Positions 1 to 5,552 of a stretch of DNA of 11,164 nucleotides are shown here, in pieces. A program made the translations under genes and the position numbers. The notes beneath the pieces are model-generated. The model saw nothing but the letters and a program-made list of their open reading frames with translations, searched no databases and was not told the DNA's origin. The DNA lies in NCBI GenBank assembly GCA_049975065.1, contig JBNGDN010000067.1; one strand, written 5' to 3'. The stretch is from Hydrogenovibrio sp049975065 (GTDB lineage: Bacteria > Pseudomonadota > Gammaproteobacteria > Thiomicrospirales > Thiomicrospiraceae). Each line of letters begins with the position of its first letter. Position 1 is the first letter of the stretch.

Positions 1-870
1 CGGCCTTTTGTGGCGATCAATACCGCGGCCATTCCGCGTGATTTATTGGAGTCGGAATTATTCGGTCATGAGAAAGGGGCTTTCACTGGGGCGCACACCC
101 AGCGCATGGGGCGCTTTGAAGAGGCCAATGGCGGCACTTTGTTTCTGGATGAAATCGGCGACATGCCGGTGGACTTGCAAACCCGTTTATTGCGGGTTCT
201 GAATGACGGCACTTTTTACCGCGTCGGCGGGAAAACGCCGATTAAAACCGATGTGCGTATTGTGGCCGCGACACACCAAAATATGCAGGAACTGGTCAAG
301 CAGGGGCGCTTCCGTGAGGATTTGCTCTACCGGTTGAATGTGATTCGAATCAAAGTACCGGCGCTGCGTGAACGCCGTGAGGACATTTTACCGATTGTGC
401 GCTATTACTTGACGGAAGAGGCCAAAACCTATGGCCTGGAGGAAAAACGTTTAAGCAAGCCGGTGGAGAAATATTTAACGGAATTGCCCTGGCCTGGCAA
501 TGTGCGCCAAATTCGCAGTTTGTGCACTTGGTTGACGATTATGGCACCGGATAAGGTGGTTTATATGGAAGATCTGCCGCTGGAGCTGCAGCAAGATGTG
601 GTCGGCATGGAATGCCACGAGCCTGAAGATTCTGCCAATGAGAGTGCGACGCACTGGGAAGCCCCCTTGCGCAACTGGGCGAATGGTTATCTAAGTGCTG
701 GTCACCAAGAGCTGCATCGTGAGGCTGAAAAGCGCTTTGAAAAGGTGCTCATTGAAGTGGCTATGCGGCACAGCTTTAACCATCGTCAGAAAGCGGCGCA
801 ATTACTGGGATGGGGGCGCAATACTTTAACTCGAAAAACACAGGCGCTGGGGTTGGGTGAGTCGCCCTGA
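1..870 (+). CDS. ntrC: Nitrogen regulation response regulator NtrC (GlnG), C-terminal part, 5' truncated by window edge
   Basis: Sigma-54-dependent transcription activator of the nitrogen starvation response; phosphorylated by NtrB, it uses ATP hydrolysis to open RNA polymerase-sigma54 promoters. The reading frame is open from base 1, so the receiver domain and the Walker A loop lie upstream. In the 289 visible residues I see the sigma-54 contact loop GAFTGA (about 26-31), Walker B GGTLFLDEIGDM (about 44-55), the FREDLLYRLNVIRI and LRERREDI segments of the AAA+ domain, and a C-terminal Fis-type helix-turn-helix ending in LLGWGRNTLTRK (about 268-279). That last string and the linker (LRNWANGYLSAGHQEL) match NtrC itself rather than other members of the family as I recall them. 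One oddity is WPGNVRQIRSLCTWLT, where NtrC proteins usually carry RQLEN. The TGA stop overlaps the next ATG (TGATG), suggesting translational coupling. Identity is secure; the loss of the N-terminus is only the window boundary. Confidence 0.95.
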   Translation, partial: RPFVAINTAAIPRDLLESELFGHEKGAFTGAHTQRMGRFEEANGGTLFLDEIGDMPVDLQTRLLRVLNDGTFYRVGGKTPIKTDVRIVAATHQNMQELVKQGRFREDLLYRLNVIRIKVPALRERREDILPIVRYYLTEEAKTYGLEEKRLSKPVEKYLTELPWPGNVRQIRSLCTWLTIMAPDKVVYMEDLPLELQQDVVGMECHEPEDSANESATHWEAPLRNWANGYLSAGHQELHREAEKRFEKVLIEVAMRHSFNHRQKAAQLLGWGRNTLTRKTQALGLGESP

Positions 871-1646
871 TGCTGAAAGAACTGTTTGCGTTTTATACAA
901 CACCGAGTTCGCCTTTGGCGCGAAAAATGGGATTTTTACACGAGGCGATTGCCATGTCGGCGCGTCATCAACGTTGTCGAAACACTTGGCAGCCGCATTT
1001 TGAACAGTGTCAGAGCGCGATCCGCCGTGCGGTGAATGCGTGTCGTACTTTTCGGCAGGTCGTGATTCTGGGTGCCGGTTCTCTGAACGATATTCCGCTG
1101 GGGTTTTTGAGTCAGACGTTCGAGGCCGTCACGCTGGTGGACATGGTTTTTTTAAAGCCCGCCCGACGTTTGGCCGCCGAGTTCGATAATGTTTTTTTAT
1201 TGGAAGCGGATGTCAGCGGTTGTCTGGCCGAAGCCCAAGGGGGGAATGCCTTGGTGAAAGCGCCTGTTTTGGCCGGAGTTGAACCGGAAAAGGTGGACTG
1301 TGTCGTGTCGTTGAACCTTGCGACACAGTTACCCCTGATTCCGGTGCGTTGGTTAATGGAGCGTTTTGCGCTCCCTGAGACGAAAGCCGATACGTTCGGC
1401 AAGGATTTGATTCAAGCGCACTTGGACTATCTGGATGGGTTTAGCGGTGTCAAATGCCTGATTGCCGACCGCGACATGCGGGAATACGATTGCAGCGGGC
1501 ATCTGACCGATCAATGGGATCCGGCCTGGGGTGTCAGGCTTCCGGCTTATGACCAGGCCTGGGACTGGGAAGTGATTCCGTTGGGCGAGTCCAGTGACAA
1601 TAGAGCCGTTTGTCAAAGAAACCGTGTGGGTGTGTCAATCTGGTAA
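870..1646 (+). CDS. Unrecognised 258-aa protein with a methyltransferase-like Rossmann segment, coupled to ntrC
   Basis: I do not recognise a named family. Residues 64-75 (VVILGAGSLNDI) look like a glycine-rich nucleotide or SAM loop, followed after strand-helix spacing by VTLVDM with an acidic residue at D91, the usual pattern of motifs I and II in class I SAM-dependent methyltransferases. A later strand-like segment, DCVVSLNLATQLPLIP (about 144-160), could be motif IV. The N-terminus (about 20-60) is helical and rich in Arg, His and Cys. No signal peptide or membrane segment is seen, so it is probably cytoplasmic. The ATG overlaps the ntrC stop by one base and has GGGTGAG upstream, so it is very likely co-translated with NtrC. 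One CCAGGCCTGG repeat lies near the 3' end and encodes QAW. The coding call is firm; methyltransferase activity is inference from fold-like motifs only, and a non-catalytic Rossmann protein is possible. Confidence 0.8.
   Translation: MLKELFAFYTTPSSPLARKMGFLHEAIAMSARHQRCRNTWQPHFEQCQSAIRRAVNACRTFRQVVILGAGSLNDIPLGFLSQTFEAVTLVDMVFLKPARRLAAEFDNVFLLEADVSGCLAEAQGGNALVKAPVLAGVEPEKVDCVVSLNLATQLPLIPVRWLMERFALPETKADTFGKDLIQAHLDYLDGFSGVKCLIADRDMREYDCSGHLTDQWDPAWGVRLPAYDQAWDWEVIPLGESSDNRAVCQRNRVGVSIW
1553..1562. repeat. CCAGGCCTGG palindrome, copy 1 (in coding sequence)
   Basis: Exact copy inside the 258-aa gene. The preceding four bases are ATGA, so the complement reads CCAGGCCTGGTCAT, a 14-mer shared with the copies at 2736 and 8509. 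It is read as CAG GCC TGG within codons GAC CAG GCC TGG (Asp-Gln-Ala-Trp). Confidence 0.85.
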
Positions 1647-1654
1647 GCGGTGAC

Positions 1655-1678
1655 CAAACGGCCAGGCCTGGCCGTTTG
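1655..1678. repeat. 24-bp perfect palindrome centred on CCAGGCCTGG (copy 2), between convergent genes
   Basis: Each arm is CAAACGGCCAGG followed directly by its reverse complement; the core repeat is 1662-1671. It lies 9 bases after the stop of the 258-aa gene and 14 bases from the stop of the oppositely oriented PII gene. As RNA on either strand it could fold into a 10-bp stem with a 4-base loop, so it could act as a bidirectional terminator or 3'-end stabiliser. Neither side has a run of T, so it is not a classical intrinsic terminator. Confidence 0.8.
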
Positions 1679-1691
1679 TCGTAAATGAAAT

Positions 1692-2030
1692 TTATAAGGC
1701 TTCTGGACCGGTTTCGCCGGTGCGGATACGAATGGTTTGTTCGATACCGGTAATGAAAATTTTGCCATCACCGATTTTGCCGGTTTGTGCGGTTTGCATA
1801 ATCGCCTCAACCACCTGATCCACCTTGTCGCCATCCACGGCGATTTCCAATTTCAGCTTGGGGAGAAAGTCTACGACATATTCCGCGCCACGGTACATTT
1901 CCGTATGCCCTTTTTGGCGACCGTAACCCTTGACGTCAATGACGGTCATGCCGTGTACGCCAATATCGTGAAGTGCTTCGCGTACATCGTCGAGTTTGAA
2001 GGGTTTGATAATCGCGGTGACCATTTTCAT
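1692..2030 (-). CDS. glnB: PII nitrogen regulatory protein (GlnB/GlnK)
   Basis: Small trimeric signal protein that reads 2-oxoglutarate and ATP/ADP, is uridylylated by GlnD when nitrogen is short, and controls NtrB/NtrC, glutamine synthetase adenylylation and ammonium transport. The 112 residues are full family length. The N-terminal strand is MKMVTAIIKPFKLDDVREAL, the T-loop carries GYGRQKGHTEMYRGAEY with the modifiable Tyr51, and the C-terminal part has the PII signature TGKIGDGKIF followed by IRIRTGE. Asp54 (YVVDFLPK) is GlnB-like; E. coli GlnK has Asn there. No amtB is visible next door, which would have favoured GlnK. The start is supported by AAAGGAACG 8-9 bases upstream. It is co-oriented with psd, 99 bases downstream of it, and faces the ntrC operon end to end. 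Family certain; the B/K choice is moderate. Confidence 0.95.
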   Translation of the reverse strand: MKMVTAIIKPFKLDDVREALHDIGVHGMTVIDVKGYGRQKGHTEMYRGAEYVVDFLPKLKLEIAVDGDKVDQVVEAIMQTAQTGKIGDGKIFITGIEQTIRIRTGETGPEAL

Positions 2031-2129
2031 ACAAGCGTTCCTTTCATAAAAAATGAGGGTTAAGAGGTTGGATGGTTACGTTATTCTGGCGACTCTGTTG
2101 TCGATTCAGGCGTCAAACCAGAGGCCTTT

Positions 2130-2996
2130 TTATTCATTTTTACTATATTGTGCCAGTAATTGTCCCATTTGAATAGGGGTGTTCGGCGCTATTTCGCCCA
2201 GGCCTGGCATTTTTCCATTCGGGCTTAGGAGGATGACGGTGGAGCCCATATTGAAGCGCCCGATTTCCTCGCCTTTGCGGAAATGCTGTTCGTCGTTTTG
2301 GTAGTCCCAATGTTGCAAGGTCGGCAAATAATCCGGCGTGATTTTGCCCTGCCACACGGTTTCCATGCTGCCCACGAAGATGGCACCGACCATAATCAGG
2401 CAGAAGGGGCCCAGCTCGTTTTCAAACCGAATCACCAAACGTTCGTTGCGGGCGAAGAGGCCGTCCACATTGCGCACCGTGGCCGGATTGACCGCAAAGA
2501 GATCGCCGGGCACATAGGTCATCGACAGCAGTTTGCCATTGGCCGGCATGTGAACGCGATGGTAGTCTTGAGGCGACAGGTAGATGACGCAGCTGTCACC
2601 GTTGACAAAGGTTTTGGCGTATTCAATGTCGCCGCCCAGTAAGGCTTCCAGAGTATAGTCATGGCATTTGGCTTGAATTAAATGGTGGCCTTGGATGGCT
2701 TGCGATTGGCTGATGACACCGTCCACCGGACTGCACCAGGCCTGGTCATTTTCATCAATCGGGCGCAACTCCGGTTTCAGGGCGCGGGTGAAAAAGGCGT
2801 TGAAGTGTGGGTAATGATCGAAGTGCTCGCTTTCGGCTTCGGACACGTTGATTTTATAGGCTTTGGTCATCAATTTGATGGTGGTGTTCTTGATCCAGGG
2901 CTGGCGGATGTGCATCAACCAGTGCATGCCTTTGGAGAGCAGATGCTGGGGCAAGACATATTGGGGAATGACTTTGAAGAAATCGGTCAATCGCAT
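2130..2996 (-). CDS. psd: Phosphatidylserine decarboxylase proenzyme
   Basis: Inner-membrane pyruvoyl enzyme that decarboxylates phosphatidylserine to phosphatidylethanolamine. From the ATG at 2996 it has 288 residues, and the three catalytic positions sit close to the E. coli numbering (D90, H147, S254): D92 in SPVDGVISQ, H149 in YHRVHMP, and S252 in NMGSTVILL. The Gly251-Ser252 bond is where the proenzyme would cleave itself to make beta and alpha chains with the pyruvoyl group. The motif is MGST where E. coli has LGST, a mild variation. I chose ATG 2996 because MRLTDFFKVIPQYVLP aligns with the usual N-terminus. In-frame ATG 3029 and TTG 3068 would add 11 or 24 residues; none of the three has a good ribosome site (see the entry at 3106-3120). 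Two CCAGGCCTGG repeats lie in the gene (2198, 2736). Confidence 0.95.
   Translation of the reverse strand: MRLTDFFKVIPQYVLPQHLLSKGMHWLMHIRQPWIKNTTIKLMTKAYKINVSEAESEHFDHYPHFNAFFTRALKPELRPIDENDQAWCSPVDGVISQSQAIQGHHLIQAKCHDYTLEALLGGDIEYAKTFVNGDSCVIYLSPQDYHRVHMPANGKLLSMTYVPGDLFAVNPATVRNVDGLFARNERLVIRFENELGPFCLIMVGAIFVGSMETVWQGKITPDYLPTLQHWDYQNDEQHFRKGEEIGRFNMGSTVILLSPNGKMPGLGEIAPNTPIQMGQLLAQYSKNE
2198..2207. repeat. CCAGGCCTGG palindrome, copy 3 (inside psd)
   Basis: Exact copy in the 3' part of psd, followed on the plus strand by CATTTTT. In psd it is read as CCA GGC CTG G, giving Pro-Gly-Leu, after the catalytic MGST segment. Confidence 0.85.
2736..2745. repeat. CCAGGCCTGG palindrome, copy 4 (inside psd)
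   Basis: Exact copy within ACCAGGCCTGGTCATTT (2735-2751), a 17-mer repeated identically at 8508-8524 in the ppiA-ppiB gap. In psd the coding strand reads GAC CAG GCC TGG (Asp-Gln-Ala-Trp), the same four residues as copy 1, a few residues before the catalytic Asp92. Confidence 0.85.
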
Positions 2997-3105
2997 TCGG
3001 GCTTGGTCTCTCTTGAGCGTCTGTTGCATGTTTCTTGGCTTGGGGATCCAGCCAAGGTTGGGTTGCAACCGACGTGAAGTGGCATTGAAGAACCGCTGGT
3101 TGAAT

Positions 3106-3120
3106 CATTAGAGGTTCCTT
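3106..3120 (-). promoter_or_regulatory. Strong ribosome-binding site plus ATG out of frame with psd
   Basis: On the minus strand AAGGAA (3120-3115) precedes an ATG at 3108 by six bases, the best initiation signal upstream of psd. That ATG is not in the psd frame: it opens an 84-codon frame that runs to about 2854, overlapping the psd start. The psd frame has a TGA at 3107-3105 that overlaps this ATG. It may be a translated leader coupled to psd, or a sign of a one-base error in the psd 5' region; the overlapping peptide resembles nothing I know. Confidence 0.4.
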
Positions 3121-3139
3121 AAAAAACAATTGATTTTAA

Positions 3140-3147
3140 TGTATAAT
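3140..3147 (+). promoter_or_regulatory. Promoter -10 region for argG, overlapping a possible divergent -10 for psd
   Basis: A perfect TATAAT lies at 3142-3147, 40 bases before the argG start; no good -35 box is seen at the right distance (TTAAAA at 3119-3124). The opposite strand reads TATACA across 3145-3140, so psd and argG may fire from overlapping -10 elements. argG has AAGGAAA about 5 bases before its ATG. Confidence 0.5.
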
Positions 3148-3187
3148 CCGCGCGATTAACAGAATTACTTTTGAACAAGGAAATTGC

Positions 3188-4399
3188 ATGTCGGACATTA
3201 AAAAAGTTGTTTTGGCCTACTCGGGTGGTCTGGATACGTCCATTATCGCCAAATGGTTGCAAGAAGAATATCAGTGTGAGGTGGTGACCTTTACCGCCGA
3301 TATCGGCCAAGGCGAAGAAGTGGCACCGGCGCGTACCAAAGCGCAGGCCATGGGCATCAAAGAAATTTACATTGAAGACTTGCGGGAAGAGTTTGCACGT
3401 GACTTCGTGTTTCCGATGATGCGCGCCAATGCGATTTACGAAGGGGAGTACCGTTTGGGGACGTCCATTGCGCGTCCCTTGATTTCAAAACGCTTGGTGG
3501 AAATCGCTCAGGAAACCGGTGCCGATGCCATTTCGCACGGCGCGACCGGGAAAGGCAACGACCAGGTGCGTTTCGAATTGAACGCTTATGCCTTGATGCC
3601 GGACGTCAAAGTCATCGCGCCTTGGCGTGAGTGGGATTTGCTGTCACGCGAAAAACTGATGGCCTATGCCGAAGAGCACAATATCAGCATCGAGAAAAAA
3701 CAAGGTAAGAAATCACCTTACTCGATGGACGCCAATCTGCTGCACATTTCCTATGAAGGCGGCATTATCGAAGATCCCGCCAACGAACCGGAAGAGGATA
3801 TGTGGTTGTGGACGGTCTCACCGGAAAATGCACCGGACGAACCGACCTATTTGACCATCGGTTATGAAAAAGGCGACATCGTTTCCATTAATGGTGAGGC
3901 GATGTCCCCGGCGACGGTCATGGAATACCTGAATAAGGTGGGCGGCGAAAACGGCATCGGTCGTGACGATTTGGTGGAAAACCGTTTTGTCGGCATGAAA
4001 GCGCGCGGCTGTTATGAAACGCCGGCCGGCACCATTATGCTGAAAGCACACAGAGCGATGGAATCCTTGACCTTGGATCGTAACGCGGCGCACTTGAAAG
4101 ATGAGTTGATGCCAAAATACGCAGAAATGATTTACAACGGTTTCTGGTTCAGCCCAGAGCGTGAAATGTTGCAGGCATTGATCGATCAATCGCAAACCTA
4201 TGTGTCCGGTGAGGTTCGTCTGAAACTCTACAAAGGCAATGTGATAGTGGTGGGACGCACGTCCGACAACAGCCTGTTTGATGAAGACATCGCTACGTTT
4301 GAAGATGACGGCGGTGCCTACAACCACAAGGATGCGGAAGGTTTCATCAAGTTGAATGCGTTGCGTTTAAGAACGGCTGCCAAGAAGCGTGGCAAGTAG
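3188..4399 (+). CDS. argG: Argininosuccinate synthase
   Basis: Cytoplasmic enzyme that joins citrulline and aspartate with ATP to form argininosuccinate, the penultimate step of arginine synthesis. The 403 residues match the family length of about 400. The N-terminal PP-loop is LAYSGGLDTS (9-18), and the substrate motifs HGATGKGNDQVRFE (117-130) and EGEYRLGTSIARPLI (85-99) are intact; the C-terminal part carries GRTSDNSLFDEDIATFE. This is the short type common in most bacteria, rather than the longer divergent E. coli type. AAGGAAA precedes the ATG. It is followed after 18 bases by pgpA in the same direction, a likely two-gene transcript without an obvious functional link. No oddities seen. 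Confidence 0.98.
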   Translation: MSDIKKVVLAYSGGLDTSIIAKWLQEEYQCEVVTFTADIGQGEEVAPARTKAQAMGIKEIYIEDLREEFARDFVFPMMRANAIYEGEYRLGTSIARPLISKRLVEIAQETGADAISHGATGKGNDQVRFELNAYALMPDVKVIAPWREWDLLSREKLMAYAEEHNISIEKKQGKKSPYSMDANLLHISYEGGIIEDPANEPEEDMWLWTVSPENAPDEPTYLTIGYEKGDIVSINGEAMSPATVMEYLNKVGGENGIGRDDLVENRFVGMKARGCYETPAGTIMLKAHRAMESLTLDRNAAHLKDELMPKYAEMIYNGFWFSPEREMLQALIDQSQTYVSGEVRLKLYKGNVIVVGRTSDNSLFDEDIATFEDDGGAYNHKDAEGFIKLNALRLRTAAKKRGK

Positions 4400-4417
4400 C
4401 CTTCAGGCTGAATTGCG

Positions 4418-4933
4418 ATGAAAGGGCAACAGCCTAAAAAATCTAAACAGCCGAAACCGGTTCGCTGGGTCGATTTGCAGCGCCATCCGGTGATGTGGCT
4501 GGGCTTCGGCTTTGGCTCTGGGCTGGTGCCGAAAGGACCGGGAACCGCCGGCACGCTGTTGGGGTTGTTGTTATTCGTGCCCATTTTACTGTGGAGCGAG
4601 GTGGCGGCTTGGAGCCTGTTGGTGTTAGCCTTGGTGTTCGGCAGTTATATTTGCGGTGAGTCGGCGCAGCAAATCGGTGTGCATGATCACGGCGGGATTG
4701 TTTGGGACGAGTTTGTTGGCATCTGGTTGGTGCTGCTGATGCTTCCAGAACAGTCTTGGCTTTATTGGACAATGGCGTTCATTTTTTTTAGGATTTTCGA
4801 TATTGTAAAACCCTGGCCGATTCGTTGGGCGGATCAGAAGGTGTCCGGCGGTTTCGGGATTATGCTGGACGATATAATGGCGGCTTTTTACGCCATAATT
4901 ATTATTTGGGCAGTCCAAACTGGTTTTTTCTAA
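4418..4933 (+). CDS. pgpA: Phosphatidylglycerophosphatase A
   Basis: Inner-membrane phosphatase that removes the phosphate from phosphatidylglycerophosphate to give phosphatidylglycerol. The 171 residues contain the family motifs in order: GLVPKGPGTAGTL (35-47), VHDHGGIVWDEFVG (88-101, with the acidic D97-E98 metal/catalytic pair), FDIVKPWPIRW, and GIMLDD. Hydrophobic stretches at about 48-58, 65-78, 105-122 and the C-terminal IIIIWAVQTGFF fit a membrane protein. The N-terminus is a short Lys/Gln/Pro-rich tail. The ribosome site is weak (AGG about 10 bases upstream); close spacing to argG suggests translation may depend on it. With psd it makes this a region holding two phospholipid-headgroup genes, though on opposite strands. 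Confidence 0.95.
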   Translation: MKGQQPKKSKQPKPVRWVDLQRHPVMWLGFGFGSGLVPKGPGTAGTLLGLLLFVPILLWSEVAAWSLLVLALVFGSYICGESAQQIGVHDHGGIVWDEFVGIWLVLLMLPEQSWLYWTMAFIFFRIFDIVKPWPIRWADQKVSGGFGIMLDDIMAAFYAIIIIWAVQTGFF

Positions 4934-5155
4934 AGCAATCAGGTATATTTCGAATCATTAAATTTGATTAAATGAGCGCTTTGTACGAGTGGGGCGCGAA
5001 GAAAAAAAGAGAAAAAATCGGTTCGATTAAGGCGGAAAGCGCAGCCAATGGCTAGCCATTGGCAAGTTTTTCAACGTAAATCGGGCGGATTTTAGCCTTT
5101 TTTACTCGTGCATCCATCTCGTGCAATGCTCTCTAACATTACGGGTTAGAAAAGA
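4934..5155. other. 222-bp gap between pgpA and rhodanese
   Basis: It holds the hairpin terminator at 5044-5071, an AT-rich stretch just after pgpA, and two direct copies of CTCGTGCA (5105-5112 and 5118-5125, 13 bases apart) ahead of the rhodanese gene, which could be an operator. A 27-codon frame at 4972-5055 has no ribosome site. I see no convincing -35/-10 pair. Confidence 0.5.
5044..5071 (+). terminator. Intrinsic terminator of the argG-pgpA transcript
   Basis: A 20-bp perfect palindrome (5044-5063; arm GCCAATGG, loop CTAG) is followed by AAG and TTTTT. It is 110 bases after the pgpA stop. The stem is moderate in GC and the T run is offset by three bases, so termination strength is uncertain. 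It is unrelated in sequence to CCAGGCCTGG. Confidence 0.65.
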
Positions 5156-5452
5156 ATGTTTACACCATGTGAAGATGTCAAACGATTGATTAAAGAAAAG
5201 CAGGCGCAACTGGTTGATGTGAGAACGCCTGAAGAGTTTACCATGAACAAGCTACCGGGCGCGGTCAATATCCCGTTGCAGGATATTGACCGTGTTGGCG
5301 ACAGTATGTTGGATAAAGACTTGCCAGTGGTGGTTTTCTGCCGTTCCGGCCAGCGATCGCATATGGCGATGCAGATTTTGTTGTCGTTGGGCTTTGATGA
5401 TGTCTATAACATGGGGCCGTCTCAGGCCTGGAATATGTGTCCGGATGTGTAA
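5156..5452 (+). CDS. Single-domain rhodanese-like sulfurtransferase
   Basis: Small cytoplasmic protein that would carry sulfur on an active-site cysteine, moving it from thiosulfate or a persulfide donor to an acceptor. The 98 residues form one rhodanese domain: LVDVRTPEEF (19-28), LPGAVNIPL (33-41), and the active loop CRSGQRS with Cys62 (62-68), followed by LLSLGFDDVYNMGPSQAW. The loop CxxGxRS is a typical catalytic arrangement. No signal peptide. The start ATG has only a purine-rich AGAAAAGA close upstream. It stands alone between two terminators, so it is probably its own transcript. The final QAW is encoded by a 9/10 copy of the CCAGGCCTGG repeat. The donor and acceptor cannot be read from the sequence; GlpE-like or PspE-like names would be guesses. 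Confidence 0.92.
   Translation: MFTPCEDVKRLIKEKQAQLVDVRTPEEFTMNKLPGAVNIPLQDIDRVGDSMLDKDLPVVVFCRSGQRSHMAMQILLSLGFDDVYNMGPSQAWNMCPDV
5422..5431. repeat. Near copy of the palindrome (TCAGGCCTGG, 9/10)
   Basis: One mismatch at the first base. It lies near the 3' end of the rhodanese gene and is read as TCT CAG GCC TGG (Ser-Gln-Ala-Trp), the same QAW reading as copies 1 and 4. Confidence 0.5.
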
Positions 5453-5481
5453 CTTCGTTTTAAGCTGTTTTAATCGTTCAC

Positions 5482-5509
5482 AAAAAGCACCCGGTCGGGT
5501 GCTTTTTTT
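5482..5509 (+). terminator. Strong intrinsic terminator after rhodanese
   Basis: GCACCC (5487-5492), loop GGTC, GGGTGC (5497-5502), then seven T; a preceding run of five A pairs with the T run and extends the stem. It begins 30 bases after the rhodanese stop and separates it from the transporter. The A run would let it also work on the minus strand. Confidence 0.92.
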
Positions 5510-5552
5510 ATAACTGCGTATTTTTCGGGCAATAACCGAAATCAAAAGGAAG

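Noticed and set aside
2031..2129. Possible sigma-54 promoter for glnB in the psd-glnB gap
   Set aside because: I looked for the TGGCAC-N5-TTGC pattern with GG/GC at -24/-12 and found none; TTGACG on the minus strand there has no -10 partner at proper spacing.
3818..4327. Long minus-strand open frame opposite argG (169 codons)
   Set aside because: Shadow of argG: it is antisense to a complete, conserved enzyme gene and has no recognisable domain.
4972..5055. 27-codon ORF after pgpA, ending in the terminator loop
   Set aside because: No ribosome-binding site, Lys-rich low-complexity content, and the stop falls in a hairpin; nothing supports translation.
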